A stretch of 60,727 nt of DNA from Erysipelotrichaceae bacterium (GTDB taxonomy: Bacteria; Bacillota_I; Bacilli_A; RFN20; CAG-826): positions 1 to 60,727 of the forward strand of contig SVBB01000002.1 in NCBI GenBank assembly GCA_015059105.1, in the 5' to 3' direction. The stretch's first letter is position 1. Each line of letters starts with the position of its first letter. The notes beneath the pieces are model-generated. The model searched no databases, had not been told where the DNA came from, and saw only the letters and a list, made by a program, of their open reading frames with translations. This document shows, piece by piece, positions 52,507 through 60,727 of the stretch. Position numbers and translations under genes: made by a program.

Positions 52507-54113
52507 CATGAACCGCCGATAAATTCGCGAAGTATGGAATTAAACGGCACCCATGTATCAGATATATCGACAAAATGTTTCATCATACGAATTAATCTTT
52601 CCGCGATCGGGAAGATTTTATCTTCTTTGTCGATATTTTTTAATAACGGCATCGCATATTTCTTCATCAAAGGTATCTCATAGAAGAGAGCAGAGTTGAA
52701 TTTATAATCAGCGTCTTCTTGCGTTTTATATAACCATTTGAATTCACCGCGACGGACACTTTCCCACATCGTAATAGTGGTTTCTGCAGAGCTATCGCGG
52801 AAGTGATGGTCACGGACAATTCTTCTTAATAGTCTTAAATCTGTTAAGGATAATGGGTTATGGTTATCAAGAGAGATTTGAGAGTCAGGCTCGATAAAAA
52901 TTTTGAATTTATTTTCGCGAGGAATGTCTTTTGTAACTTCATCGTTCAACGCGTGTATTCCTTCAACGATAATAGGTTGATTTGGTTTGATTTTTTCTTT
53001 TCTAATAAACTCCTTTTCACGTTTGTTGAAATTAAATACTGGTAAAAGCACTTCTTTTCCTTCGAATAATTCGAGAACGCATTTATTGAATAGTTCGATG
53101 TCGAGAGCTTCAACGCTTTCAACGTCCACTCCATTATCGATATTGTGGTCTTTATAGAAGTCGTCTAATGATAATCTAATCGGATGGATACCGCGTGATA
53201 AAAGTTCAATTCTTAGTCGATTCGCGAATGTTGTTTTACCGCTGCTAGAAGGACCAGCAATACAGATCATTTTGATGCGCGTTTTATCCTTGTTGATGCG
53301 GTAACCTAAATCGCTCAATTGACGAGAATGATTGGCTTCTGCTAGGGAAATTACATCTAATTCCCCATCATTTAAGATTCTTTTATTGATTCCAACGACA
53401 GTGTTGCAGCCGATTAATCTTGCTTGTTCATATGCGTGAGCGAGACATTGATGATAGGCTGGAGAATCTTCAAAATTTGGAATTTGACCATTGAAGTCTG
53501 GTCGTGGATATTGAATTAAAATGCCTTTGCCGTATTCCAGTAATTTATAGTCGGCGACATAACCAGTCGATGGGACCATTCGTGAATACATATAGTTGTA
53601 ATAATCATTGCAGAAATACATGTGGCAACGCTTTTCAGGACGGTATCGATATAACTCGATTTTGTCATAATCCTTCGATTCTCTAAATAATCTCACCGCA
53701 TTATTTTTTGACATTTTCTTTCTTTCAAGAGGATAGTCCGCTTTGATGATGGCTTTCATTTCCGCATCTAATTTTTTAATGATTTCGTATAGAGGAAGTT
53801 CGTTAGCAAAAATGTGCATATAGAAAGTACGAGAAATGCTATAGAGGAATTTGATTCTTAGTTCTGGATAGAGTTTTTTCATCGCCATCGCGACGACAAA
53901 ACGTAAAGAAGCCTCGTAGATGCCACGCGCTTCTCTATCAACAGTAGTTAAGGCTTTTAATTGACAGTCTTTACTGATGACGTAGGTCAGTTCTTTGACA
54001 CAGTTATCGACTAAAACTGCTTTGATTGACTTATCATGCCCGACGATGTCAAGAGCGGTGACAGGTTCATCAAAGTAAAAAACGTTATTTTGGTAAGTAA
54101 CTTTATATTCCAT
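52491..54113 (-). CDS. Uridine-kinase-like protein with N-terminal TGS/ThrRS-like domain
   Basis: The 540-residue protein has an N-terminal TGS-like beta-grasp (VTALDIVGHDKSIKAVLVDN), a ThrRS-editing-like middle part (FLYSISRTFYMHIFA), then a phosphoribulokinase/uridine kinase domain: AGPSSSGKTTFANRL (Walker A), RLSLDDFYKDHNID, VEGIHALND. Such fusions occur in many Firmicutes with an unproven role; nucleoside phosphorylation is the natural guess. AGAGGAAA precedes the ATG and a TATAAT (54139-54134) is placed for it. It is divergent from the PFK-ATP operon. Confidence 0.88.
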   Translation of the reverse strand: MEYKVTYQNNVFYFDEPVTALDIVGHDKSIKAVLVDNCVKELTYVISKDCQLKALTTVDREARGIYEASLRFVVAMAMKKLYPELRIKFLYSISRTFYMHIFANELPLYEIIKKLDAEMKAIIKADYPLERKKMSKNNAVRLFRESKDYDKIELYRYRPEKRCHMYFCNDYYNYMYSRMVPSTGYVADYKLLEYGKGILIQYPRPDFNGQIPNFEDSPAYHQCLAHAYEQARLIGCNTVVGINKRILNDGELDVISLAEANHSRQLSDLGYRINKDKTRIKMICIAGPSSSGKTTFANRLRIELLSRGIHPIRLSLDDFYKDHNIDNGVDVESVEALDIELFNKCVLELFEGKEVLLPVFNFNKREKEFIRKEKIKPNQPIIVEGIHALNDEVTKDIPRENKFKIFIEPDSQISLDNHNPLSLTDLRLLRRIVRDHHFRDSSAETTITMWESVRRGEFKWLYKTQEDADYKFNSALFYEIPLMKKYAMPLLKNIDKEDKIFPIAERLIRMMKHFVDISDTWVPFNSILREFIGGSCYEDV

Positions 54114-54167
54114 ATGTATTTCCTCTGGTTTTATTATACACTTTTTCTCACTCTATATGTTTATTTG

Positions 54168-54196
54168 TTGAATAAATATTAAATATTTAATATGAT
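54168..54196 (+). promoter_or_regulatory. Promoter of the PFK-ATP synthase operon
   Basis: TTGAAT (54168-54173), a 17-bp AT-only spacer and TATGAT (54191-54196), then AAGGAG before ATG 54224. Confidence 0.75.
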
Positions 54197-54223
54197 AGGT
54201 AACGGAACTAAGGAGATTTTTTT

Positions 54224-55426
54224 ATGAAAAACATGGTTTACATTCAATCAGGGGGTCCAACTTCTGTTATCAATTCATCTTTATATGGTGCGATTAGAGA
54301 AGCTCAAAAACATCATGATGTCATCGGCCACATCTATGGTTCAATCCATGGTGTTGAAGGCTTAATCTATGATGATTTAATCGATATCGAACAAGAAGAC
54401 GATGAACAAATCGAATTATTACTTCAAACTGCTGGTAGTATTTTAGGTACAACTCGTCGTAAGCTTCCAAAGGATATTCACGATGAAGTTTATATGAAGA
54501 TTATCGCGAACTTAAAGAAACACAATATCGGTTATGTCTTCGTCAATGGTGGCAACGACACGATGGATACTTGCTACAAATTATCTTTACTCGCGAAAGA
54601 ATTAAAATTAGATATCAAAGTCTTAGGTGTTCCAAAGACTATCGACAACGACTTAGCATGCACTGATCACTCTTTAGGTTATCCAAGTGCGGCGAAATAC
54701 GTCATCAATACCATCAATGAATTCGCGAAAGACGCGCAATGCTTCAAAGTTGGTAAAATCCATGTCGTTGAAATCATGGGTAGAAACGCTGGTTGGTTAA
54801 CTGCTGCTCCAGATTTATTACCAGAAGATACTAGACCAGATTTATTCTATTTCCCAGAGTTCGATTTCGACACTCAACAATTCATTAAAGATGTCCAAGA
54901 AGTTTATAACCGTAAAGGATATGGTGTGATTGCCATTTCCGAAGGTTTAAACATTAAAAGAGATACTAGTAACGCTCGTGTTGATGGATTCGGTCACGCC
55001 CAACTCGGTGGTGCAGCCACATTCTTATGCGACGTCATCGAAACCAATTTAAATCTCCCAACGAGAGCGATTGAATTCTCTTTATTACAAAGAGCATGCC
55101 CAATGTTCATCTCTAAAGTCGATAGAGAAGAAGCGATTAAGACTGGCGAATTAGCGGTTAAAGCAGCTTTAGAAGGTCACACTGGTGAAATGATTATCTT
55201 CAAGAGAACTAGTGATGAACCATATCACATCGACTTCGATTTATATGACTTAAGTCATATCGCGAATGCAGAAAGCAAAATCCCAGCCTCTATGTTCTGC
55301 GATAAGACAAGAATGTCAGAAGAATTCAGAAAATATTTAAGACCATTAATTCAAGGTGAAGTTGACCTTGTCTACGAAAATGGAATTGCTAAAGTTTCAC
55401 ACTTTAAAAAAGTCCATGTCGAATAA
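54224..55426 (+). CDS. Pyrophosphate-dependent phosphofructokinase (PPi-PFK)
   Basis: It phosphorylates fructose-6-phosphate. The 400-residue enzyme has GGPTSVINSS, NGGNDTMDT and GVPKTIDNDLACTDHS, then EIMGRNAGWLTAA. ATP enzymes have GGDGS and PGTIDND; an acidic residue in GGND and the lysine of PKTIDND are the accepted marks of PPi use, so the enzyme should be reversible and save ATP. ATP-type activity in relatives with mixed motifs cannot be ruled out. Its TAA overlaps the ATG of the atpI-like gene. Confidence 0.92.
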   Translation: MKNMVYIQSGGPTSVINSSLYGAIREAQKHHDVIGHIYGSIHGVEGLIYDDLIDIEQEDDEQIELLLQTAGSILGTTRRKLPKDIHDEVYMKIIANLKKHNIGYVFVNGGNDTMDTCYKLSLLAKELKLDIKVLGVPKTIDNDLACTDHSLGYPSAAKYVINTINEFAKDAQCFKVGKIHVVEIMGRNAGWLTAAPDLLPEDTRPDLFYFPEFDFDTQQFIKDVQEVYNRKGYGVIAISEGLNIKRDTSNARVDGFGHAQLGGAATFLCDVIETNLNLPTRAIEFSLLQRACPMFISKVDREEAIKTGELAVKAALEGHTGEMIIFKRTSDEPYHIDFDLYDLSHIANAESKIPASMFCDKTRMSEEFRKYLRPLIQGEVDLVYENGIAKVSHFKKVHVE

Positions 55427-55812
55427 TGATAACTGCCTTTAATAAACTCAATATCTATTATAAAACTGCCTTTCTATCCCTAGTGGTGGGGGCAGTTTTG
55501 TCTCTTGTTTTGATGTTTTTGTTTTTCATCGGGCAAAGCGAGATTATTTTAGGGTTAATTATTGGCATATTATTTGGTATAATCATCTATATGATTAATG
55601 GATTAATAGATCGCACCCAAAACAATAAACTCCTCATCGGGTTTATTTTTACGCGTTTATTACTCCTCATTGGATTCATGTTTGGAATGAGCTTCCTATA
55701 TTATCAAGGTGGTGTCCATACTTTTAATGTCATCGCGATTGCCGGTGGATATTTATTAGTGGAACTCATCTTCATCTTATTGCATGTGAGGTACAGAGAT
55801 GGTACTCGCTAA
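55426..55812 (+). CDS. Small membrane protein in the AtpI position
   Basis: A 128-residue protein with four membrane segments (TAFLSLVVGAVLSLVLMFLFF, IILGLIIGILFGIIIYMI, IGFIFTRLLLLIGFMFGMSFL, VIAIAGGYLLVELIFILLHV). It starts at the pfk stop and overlaps atpB by 14 bases. AtpI proteins assist c-ring assembly and sit exactly here; sequence similarity is too loose to see by eye. Confidence 0.65.
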   Translation: MITAFNKLNIYYKTAFLSLVVGAVLSLVLMFLFFIGQSEIILGLIIGILFGIIIYMINGLIDRTQNNKLLIGFIFTRLLLLIGFMFGMSFLYYQGGVHTFNVIAIAGGYLLVELIFILLHVRYRDGTR

Positions 55813-56557
55813 TGTGTTTGATGGTTTTTTTGATATCTCTTCTGGTTTAGCGCCAGAAGTCATTTCCTCTTTAATAGTAGTGGGAATCATTATCATTATA
55901 TGTATCATCATTGCGATTAAAGCACATTTTGCTGATCCGCTTAAAAAACCAAAAGGAATCCTATTTTTAGCAGAGACTGGTGTTAATTTCTTCGATAATC
56001 TCGTCGGGGAGATGATGGGTATTCATTTCAAAGGATTTGGTGGATTTGTGATGGCGATTGCTGTGTACTTATTCATCGCTTTCATCTTTGGATTAACGGG
56101 TTTACCTTCTCCTGTTACTAATTTAGCGGTCCCTCTTTCTTTAGCGTTAATCACCTTTATTCTCATTCATGCGACTAGTGTTAAATATACCAAGTGGCAT
56201 TATTTTAAAAGATATGTTGATCCATTCCCAGTGATGCTTCCTATCAACCTCATCTCGATGTGGGCTCCACTATTATCGATGACGCTTCGTATGTTTGGTA
56301 ACGCATTAGCGGGTTGGACTTTGATGAGCATTGTTTATTGGGCGCTTGGAAGTTTATCGGGAGCGATTTTCTCGTTTATGAATACCCCTTGGAATCAGGT
56401 GTTCCTCGCTCCATTTATCACCCCAGTTTTACACGTTTATTTCGATTTATTCTCTGGTCTTATTCAGACGGTGATATTCCTCTTCTTAACGATGATTAAT
56501 ATCGCCAATGAAGTGCCAGATGATATAGATAATATTTTAGAGAAAGGAGGAAAGTAA
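55799..56557 (+). CDS. atpB: ATP synthase F0 subunit a
   Basis: The 252-residue stator channel subunit has about five membrane helices. The essential arginine is in LSMTLRMFGNALAGW, and the last helices read FLAPFITPVLHVYFDLFSGLIQTVIFLFLTMI as usual. The start at 55799 follows GAGG and overlaps the upstream gene. The c subunit gene starts one base after its stop. Confidence 0.96.
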   Translation: MVLANVFDGFFDISSGLAPEVISSLIVVGIIIIICIIIAIKAHFADPLKKPKGILFLAETGVNFFDNLVGEMMGIHFKGFGGFVMAIAVYLFIAFIFGLTGLPSPVTNLAVPLSLALITFILIHATSVKYTKWHYFKRYVDPFPVMLPINLISMWAPLLSMTLRMFGNALAGWTLMSIVYWALGSLSGAIFSFMNTPWNQVFLAPFITPVLHVYFDLFSGLIQTVIFLFLTMINIANEVPDDIDNILEKGGK

Positions 56558-56558
56558 T

Positions 56559-56792
56559 ATGTACGCTTTAGCAGCTGCGATTGCAATGGTGTCTGTTGGT
56601 TGTTCCGCTATCGGTGAAGGTCTTGTTTGTTGCAAGTCTATCGAAGGTATGTCAAGAAACCCAGAGATGTTCGGTAAATTACGTAGTAATATGATTCTCG
56701 CTTGTGCGTTAGTCGAAACTACTGCCATTTACGCATTATTAATTGCAATTTTATGTTTATTCGTCGCGCCAAGTATGGCACCCGCCGCTTAA
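56559..56792 (+). CDS. atpE: ATP synthase F0 subunit c with two-carboxylate site
   Basis: The 77-residue hairpin of two membrane helices forms the rotor ring. The ion-binding glutamate is E53 (ALVETTAIYALL), followed by T54, T55 and Y58. In helix 1, E20 (AIGEGL) stands where Na+ enzymes have Gln32; the E20-E53 spacing of 33 equals the 32-65 spacing of known rings. The loop is RNPE. Two glutamates plus T and Y is the pattern of the Na+ ring of Fusobacterium nucleatum, so Na+ coupling is likely. Confidence 0.95.
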   Translation: MYALAAAIAMVSVGCSAIGEGLVCCKSIEGMSRNPEMFGKLRSNMILACALVETTAIYALLIAILCLFVAPSMAPAA

Positions 56793-56809
56793 TAGAAGGG
56801 AGGTAATTT

Positions 56810-57346
56810 ATGATTTACGAAAATACTGGTATTACATTACCAACTAGTGATGATTTCGTTTCCAAACTCATTCCAAACTGGATATCTTTCGTCGTGCAAA
56901 TAGCCGCCCTTCTAGTGTTAATCGCGGTCGTCATTTTCTTTGCTTTTAAACCGGTGAAGAAAATCATTACTGAAAGACAAAACTATATTGAAAACAATAT
57001 TAAGCAATCAGAAATCGATAAAGCGACTGCCGCGCATAACGCGAAGCAATCCGAAGAGATGATTATCGCTGGACAAAAGAAGGCTGACCAACTTATCGAA
57101 GAAGCGCGCAAAACTTCTTTAGATGAAAGAAACAGAATGGTTGAAGAAACTAACCAGTTAATTACCAAAATGAAAGATGATGCTCAAAAGGATATTGAGC
57201 AATCAACCCTTGATGCGAAGGACGCGATTAGAAAAGAGATGGTAAATCTCGCTCTTTCGGCCTCTTCTGAAATCTTGAAAAGAGAGATCAATGAGAAAGA
57301 TAATGCGAGACTTGCTGAGGAATTTATTAGGAGTATTGAAGATTAA
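56810..57346 (+). CDS. atpF: ATP synthase F0 subunit b
   Basis: The peripheral stalk: one N-terminal membrane helix (WISFVVQIAALLVLIAVVIFFAF), then a long charged coiled coil (KKIITERQNYIENNIKQSE to DAKDAIRKEMVNLALSASSEIL). At 178 residues it is normal. GGGAGG lies 8 bases before the ATG. Its stop overlaps the atpH start. Confidence 0.95.
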   Translation: MIYENTGITLPTSDDFVSKLIPNWISFVVQIAALLVLIAVVIFFAFKPVKKIITERQNYIENNIKQSEIDKATAAHNAKQSEEMIIAGQKKADQLIEEARKTSLDERNRMVEETNQLITKMKDDAQKDIEQSTLDAKDAIRKEMVNLALSASSEILKREINEKDNARLAEEFIRSIED

Positions 57347-57882
57347 TGAATGAAGTTGCTTCTCGATACGCTAGAGCTTTATATTCCCTTTCATTAGAGG
57401 AAAACAATCTCGTCGAAAGAGAAGACCAAGCTAAACAATTGCTCGATATCATTAATGATAACGAGGATTTCCTCATGCTTTTATCTAACGAATTCTTCAC
57501 TATCGAGGAAAGACAAGATATCGCTAAACAAGTACTCAAAGGTGTTGATGATGACATCATAGCATTAGTGAATATCATCATTGCAAACCACCGCGTGAAG
57601 TATTTAAAGGAAATCTTGCAAGCGTTCATCAGTAACGCGAATAGCTATCAAGGAGTGAAAGAAGGACTTTTATATTCTTCAGTCCCACTTGAGAAAAAAA
57701 CAATTAGTCGTATCGAACAAGCAGTCAGTAAAAAAGAGGGATGCAGAGTCTACCTCAAGCTTGTCGTCGACAAAACCCTTATTGGTGGGGTTCGTATATT
57801 GATCAATGACCATATATACGATTCATCAATCGCTTCACAAATCGAAAGAATGAAACGTAAATTATTAAGAAATGAGGGCTAA
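57346..57882 (+). CDS. atpH: ATP synthase F1 subunit delta
   Basis: The 178-residue subunit links F1 to the stalk. Seen: MNEVASRYARALYSLSLEE at the N-terminus and the C-terminal LVVDKTLIGGVRILINDHIYDSSIASQIERMKRKL, the family signature. It overlaps atpF by one base and atpA follows after 3. Confidence 0.96.
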   Translation: MNEVASRYARALYSLSLEENNLVEREDQAKQLLDIINDNEDFLMLLSNEFFTIEERQDIAKQVLKGVDDDIIALVNIIIANHRVKYLKEILQAFISNANSYQGVKEGLLYSSVPLEKKTISRIEQAVSKKEGCRVYLKLVVDKTLIGGVRILINDHIYDSSIASQIERMKRKLLRNEG

Positions 57883-57885
57883 ATT

Positions 57886-59409
57886 ATGAAAATAAACGCC
57901 AATGAGATATCTTCTTTAATCAAAGAACAAATCAAATCTTATAAAAGTAAGATTGATAGCAGTGACGTCGGCACTGTCATCTCTTTGGGAGATGGTATTG
58001 CTTTAGTCTATGGTTTAGATAATGCGATGAACAACGAACTTTTGATGTTCCCTCACGATGTCTACGGACTAGTGATGAACCTTGAAAGAGATCATGTTGG
58101 TGTCGTTTTACTAGGCAATGACTCTTTAATTAAAGAAGGTGACGAAGTTAAAAGAACAAAACGCGTCATGGAAGTGCCAGTCGGTGAACAGATGCTCGGT
58201 AGAGTCGTCAATTCCCTTGGCCAACCAATCGACGGATTAGCCCCCATCGATTCCAAATTTAGAAAACCAATTGAAGTGATTGCTCCAGGAGTTATGAAAC
58301 GTAAAAGCGTCGACACTCCACTTGAAACCGGTATTACAATGATCGATGCCATCACTCCAATCGGAAGAGGACAAAGAGAACTCATCATCGGTGACCGTCA
58401 AACTGGTAAAACCGCGATTGCCATCGATGCGATTATCAACCAAAAAGGCAAAGATGTGCTCTGTATTTATGTCGCGATTGGACAAAAGAATTCTTCTGTC
58501 GCCCAAATCGTCGATAGATTAAAAGCCCATGGTGCGATGGATTACACCATCGTTGTGGCAGCAACCGCTAGTGAACCTGCTCCAATGTTATATATCGCTC
58601 CTTATACTGGGGTGGCGATGGCGGAATACTTCATGTCTTTAGGCAAAGATGTCCTCATCGTTTATGATGATTTAAGCAAACACGCGGTGAGCTATCGTGC
58701 TTTATCCTTGCTGTTAAAGCGTTCCCCAGGAAGAGAAGCTTACCCAGGTGATGTCTTCTATCTCCATAGCCGTTTATTAGAAAGGGCTTGCAAATTAAAT
58801 GATGAAAATGGTGGTGGTTCAATTACTGCCTTACCAATCGTTGAAACACAAGCTGGCGATATTTCTGCTTATATTCCAACTAACGTTATTTCTATTACCG
58901 ATGGACAGATCTTCTTAGTGAATGATTTGTTTAACGCTGGCCAAAGACCAGCCATTGATGCTGGTTTATCCGTTTCCCGTGTTGGTGGGGCCGCCCAAAC
59001 AAAAGCGATGAAGCAAGTAGCTTCTTCCTTAAAAATTGATTTAGCGAACTTCAATGAAATGAAATCATTCGCACAGTTTGGTAGTGACTTAGATGCGTCT
59101 ACTCAAAAGATTCTCAACCATGGTGAAGTTTTACTTCAAGTATTAAGACAAGGCCAATATGCCCCATATGAAATGGAAAGAGAAATCTTTGAATTATTCG
59201 CGGCGAAATATGGATATTTAGATAACGTGAGATTAGAAAAAGTTAAAGAATCTTTAGCGAAATGCTATGAATATGTCAAAAACAAAGATGATTCAATCTT
59301 CTTTGATATTAGAAAAGATAAGATTATCTCTCCAGAAAACGACGCGAAATTAAAGAAACTTATTGAAGAATTCTTCAAAGTATATGAGAAAGATTATTTG
59401 AGACTATAA
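57886..59409 (+). CDS. atpA: ATP synthase F1 subunit alpha
   Basis: The non-catalytic nucleotide-binding subunit, 507 residues. Walker A is [24 protein letters not shown] gives Walker B, and the hallmark [21 protein letters not shown] is followed by SISDGQ-like SITDGQIF and [10 protein letters not shown]. An ATGAGGGCTAAATT leader holds a weak SD. The stop overlaps atpG by one base. Confidence 0.98.
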   Translation: MKINANEISSLIKEQIKSYKSKIDSSDVGTVISLGDGIALVYGLDNAMNNELLMFPHDVYGLVMNLERDHVGVVLLGNDSLIKEGDEVKRTKRVMEVPVGEQMLGRVVNSLGQPIDGLAPIDSKFRKPIEVIAPGVMKRKSVDTPLETGITMIDAITPIGRGQRELIIGDRQTGKTAIAIDAIINQKGKDVLCIYVAIGQKNSSVAQIVDRLKAHGAMDYTIVVAATASEPAPMLYIAPYTGVAMAEYFMSLGKDVLIVYDDLSKHAVSYRALSLLLKRSPGREAYPGDVFYLHSRLLERACKLNDENGGGSITALPIVETQAGDISAYIPTNVISITDGQIFLVNDLFNAGQRPAIDAGLSVSRVGGAAQTKAMKQVASSLKIDLANFNEMKSFAQFGSDLDASTQKILNHGEVLLQVLRQGQYAPYEMEREIFELFAAKYGYLDNVRLEKVKESLAKCYEYVKNKDDSIFFDIRKDKIISPENDAKLKKLIEEFFKVYEKDYLRL

Positions 59410-60254
59410 TGGGACAAAATATCAATAAAATTAAATCTCGTATGGGTTCTGTCACTGGGGCTTATAAAGTTACCAGTGCGATGAAACTCGTCAGCTCGGT
59501 CAAACTCAAGACTTGGCGTTATCGTATGCTCGCGAACAAAGAGTTCACGGAAGCGATCAACGAAGCGAGTGACCAGGTTTTCAAATACATTGATAACGTT
59601 TCTTCTCCATTATTAGAAATGAATGAAAAAGCGAACAAGAATTTATATGTTATCGTTTCTTCTTCGTTAGGTTTATGTGGTTCATATAATACGAATATCT
59701 TCAAATTAGCGGATGAAAAAGTGAATCCAAATGATGAAGCTATCATCCTAGGAAGAAAAGGATTTGTCCATTATAAGAATGGTGGATTTACTATTTTAGA
59801 TAAATTCTTAGACTATAAGAATGCGAGAGACCGTGGCGCGATTAGAAGAATGGTGCGCTTCCTCGTCGATGAATATATTAAGGGTGAATATCGACAGATA
59901 CATCTCATTTATACGTCATATAAAAACCCGATTACATTTATTCCTACAGATATTAATTTCTTACCGTTATCACTTAGTAGAGAAGAAGGATATGTAGGTT
60001 ACCCGCCTCTTCTTGAACCAACTAAGCAAAAGTTGTTCGATACGCTTACCCCGTTCTATCTAGAGAACCGTTTATATTCATATCTACTTGAAAGCGAAGT
60101 ATGTGAACAAGCATCTCGTAGCAATGCGATGGAGAACGCGACGAAGAATGCGGAAGAATTACTAGATCAATTACAGATCGAATTTGCGAAAGCACGTCAA
60201 GGTGCGATTACGCAAGAACTTATAGAAATTGTTGGAGCGGCAGAATCGCTCTAG
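59409..60254 (+). CDS. atpG: ATP synthase F1 subunit gamma
   Basis: The 281-residue central shaft. The N-terminus [29 protein letters not shown] and the C-terminus [45 protein letters not shown] form the coiled coil; [16 protein letters not shown] is the family mark in the globular part. It starts at the atpA stop, and atpD follows after 11 bases. Confidence 0.97.
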   Translation: MGQNINKIKSRMGSVTGAYKVTSAMKLVSSVKLKTWRYRMLANKEFTEAINEASDQVFKYIDNVSSPLLEMNEKANKNLYVIVSSSLGLCGSYNTNIFKLADEKVNPNDEAIILGRKGFVHYKNGGFTILDKFLDYKNARDRGAIRRMVRFLVDEYIKGEYRQIHLIYTSYKNPITFIPTDINFLPLSLSREEGYVGYPPLLEPTKQKLFDTLTPFYLENRLYSYLLESEVCEQASRSNAMENATKNAEELLDQLQIEFAKARQGAITQELIEIVGAAESL

Positions 60255-60265
60255 GAGGACTAGTT

Positions 60266-60727
60266 ATGAGTGAAATTAAAGGAAAGGTTATTCAAGTTGT
60301 CGGACCAATCATCGACGTGCAGTTCCGCAACGAACATCTCCCCGAATTATTAACAGCCTTAGAGGTTGATCGCGGAGAAGGACAAAAGCTCGTTGTTGAA
60401 GTTGCACAGCATATCGGTGATGATGTCGTCAGATGTGTTTCCATGGGACCAACTGAAGGATTAGTCCGTGGAATGCAGGTAATTTCAACAGGAAAACCAA
60501 TTGAAGTTCCAGTTGGAGAACCAACTTTAGGAAGAATGTTCAACGTCCTTGGAGAACCAATCGATGAACTTGGTGATGCTGATTTAAAAGATGCAAAAAG
60601 ACTTCCAATCCATCGTGAAGCTCCAAAATTTAAAGACCAATCAGTGAAAACCGAAGTATTCGAAACCGGTATTAAGGTTATCGACCTTCTTTGCCCATAT
60701 GTTAGAGGTGGTAAAATCGGTTTATTC
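60266..60727 (+). CDS. atpD: ATP synthase F1 subunit beta, partial
   Basis: The catalytic beta subunit is cut at the window end; 154 codons are present. It starts [20 protein letters not shown], then [44 protein letters not shown], and [23 protein letters not shown] just before the Walker A loop. AGGAGG precedes the ATG. atpC should follow outside. Confidence 0.97.
   Translation, partial: MSEIKGKVIQVVGPIIDVQFRNEHLPELLTALEVDRGEGQKLVVEVAQHIGDDVVRCVSMGPTEGLVRGMQVISTGKPIEVPVGEPTLGRMFNVLGEPIDELGDADLKDAKRLPIHREAPKFKDQSVKTEVFETGIKVIDLLCPYVRGGKIGLF

Noticed and set aside
60292..60543. Minus-strand frame inside atpD
   Set aside because: A shadow of the highly conserved beta-subunit reading frame.

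Overview
The window looks like the chromosome of a low-GC Firmicute on the Bacilli/Mollicutes side (an uncultured Erysipelotrichia- or RF39/RFN20-like gut bacterium would fit). Reasons: AT-rich DNA, purine-rich Shine-Dalgarno (SD) sites, the lgt-ppaX-trxB-whiA gene order known from Bacillus, a gap-pgk-tpiA cluster, a c-di-GMP gene set and an F-type ATP synthase operon. TGA is a stop here (whiA and yhcG end on it), so this is not a Mycoplasma-type code. Taxonomy is inference.

Layout. 1-9972: a broken membrane-protein gene, uvrA, an Fe-S aldo/keto reductase, a bleomycin-hydrolase-type aminopeptidase, then a tightly overlapping operon lgt, HAD phosphatase, thioredoxin-reductase-like gene, whiA and a small XRE regulator. 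9973-11090: an RNA-rich patch on the minus strand with an odd GAA-anticodon tRNA, a small basic protein that may have an RNase (BECR) fold, and an unidentified structured RNA. 11091-14986: glycolysis (gap, pgk, tpiA) and a BI-1 membrane protein. 15000-16700: a small accessory module (membrane protein with a C-terminal HTH, lipoprotein, 51-residue protein). 16719-18616: tRNA-Gly, gltX and tRNA-Glu.

18777-27248 is a defence island: type III restriction subunit, modification subunit, and a 1214-residue STAND-like NTPase with a restriction-endonuclease-like N-terminus, nearly overlapping as one transcript. 27516-32121 continues the accessory region: GNAT, DUF1848 protein, a decayed sirtuin, an HD-GYP protein, a YhcG-type nuclease and, upstream of it, about 350 nt of strongly structured RNA.

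32122-43352 holds two multidomain GGDEF/EAL proteins, a membrane GGDEF protein, an AbrB-ABC transporter operon, an aldehyde dehydrogenase and a YhhN protein. With the HD-GYP protein this gives four c-di-GMP enzymes in about 14 kb. 43349-54113 is housekeeping: thioesterase, rdgB, an intact IS1595-like element with 8-bp target duplications and a pseudoknotted leader, tRNA-Gly, thioredoxin, TraX, CPBP protease, YigZ, PepP, glycerol kinase, DUF5677 and a uridine-kinase-like protein. 54224 to the end is an operon of PPi-type phosphofructokinase followed by atpI-like, atpB, E, F, H, A, G and D (cut by the window end). The c subunit carries a two-carboxylate ion site that suggests Na+ coupling.

Across the window several first genes have a -10 box only 5-7 bases before the start codon and no SD, which suggests leaderless mRNAs. 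The best candidates for something undescribed are the STAND/type III R-M operon, the tRNA-BECR-RNA cluster at 10066-10772, the structured RNA at 31542-31890 and the IS leader at 44807-44899.
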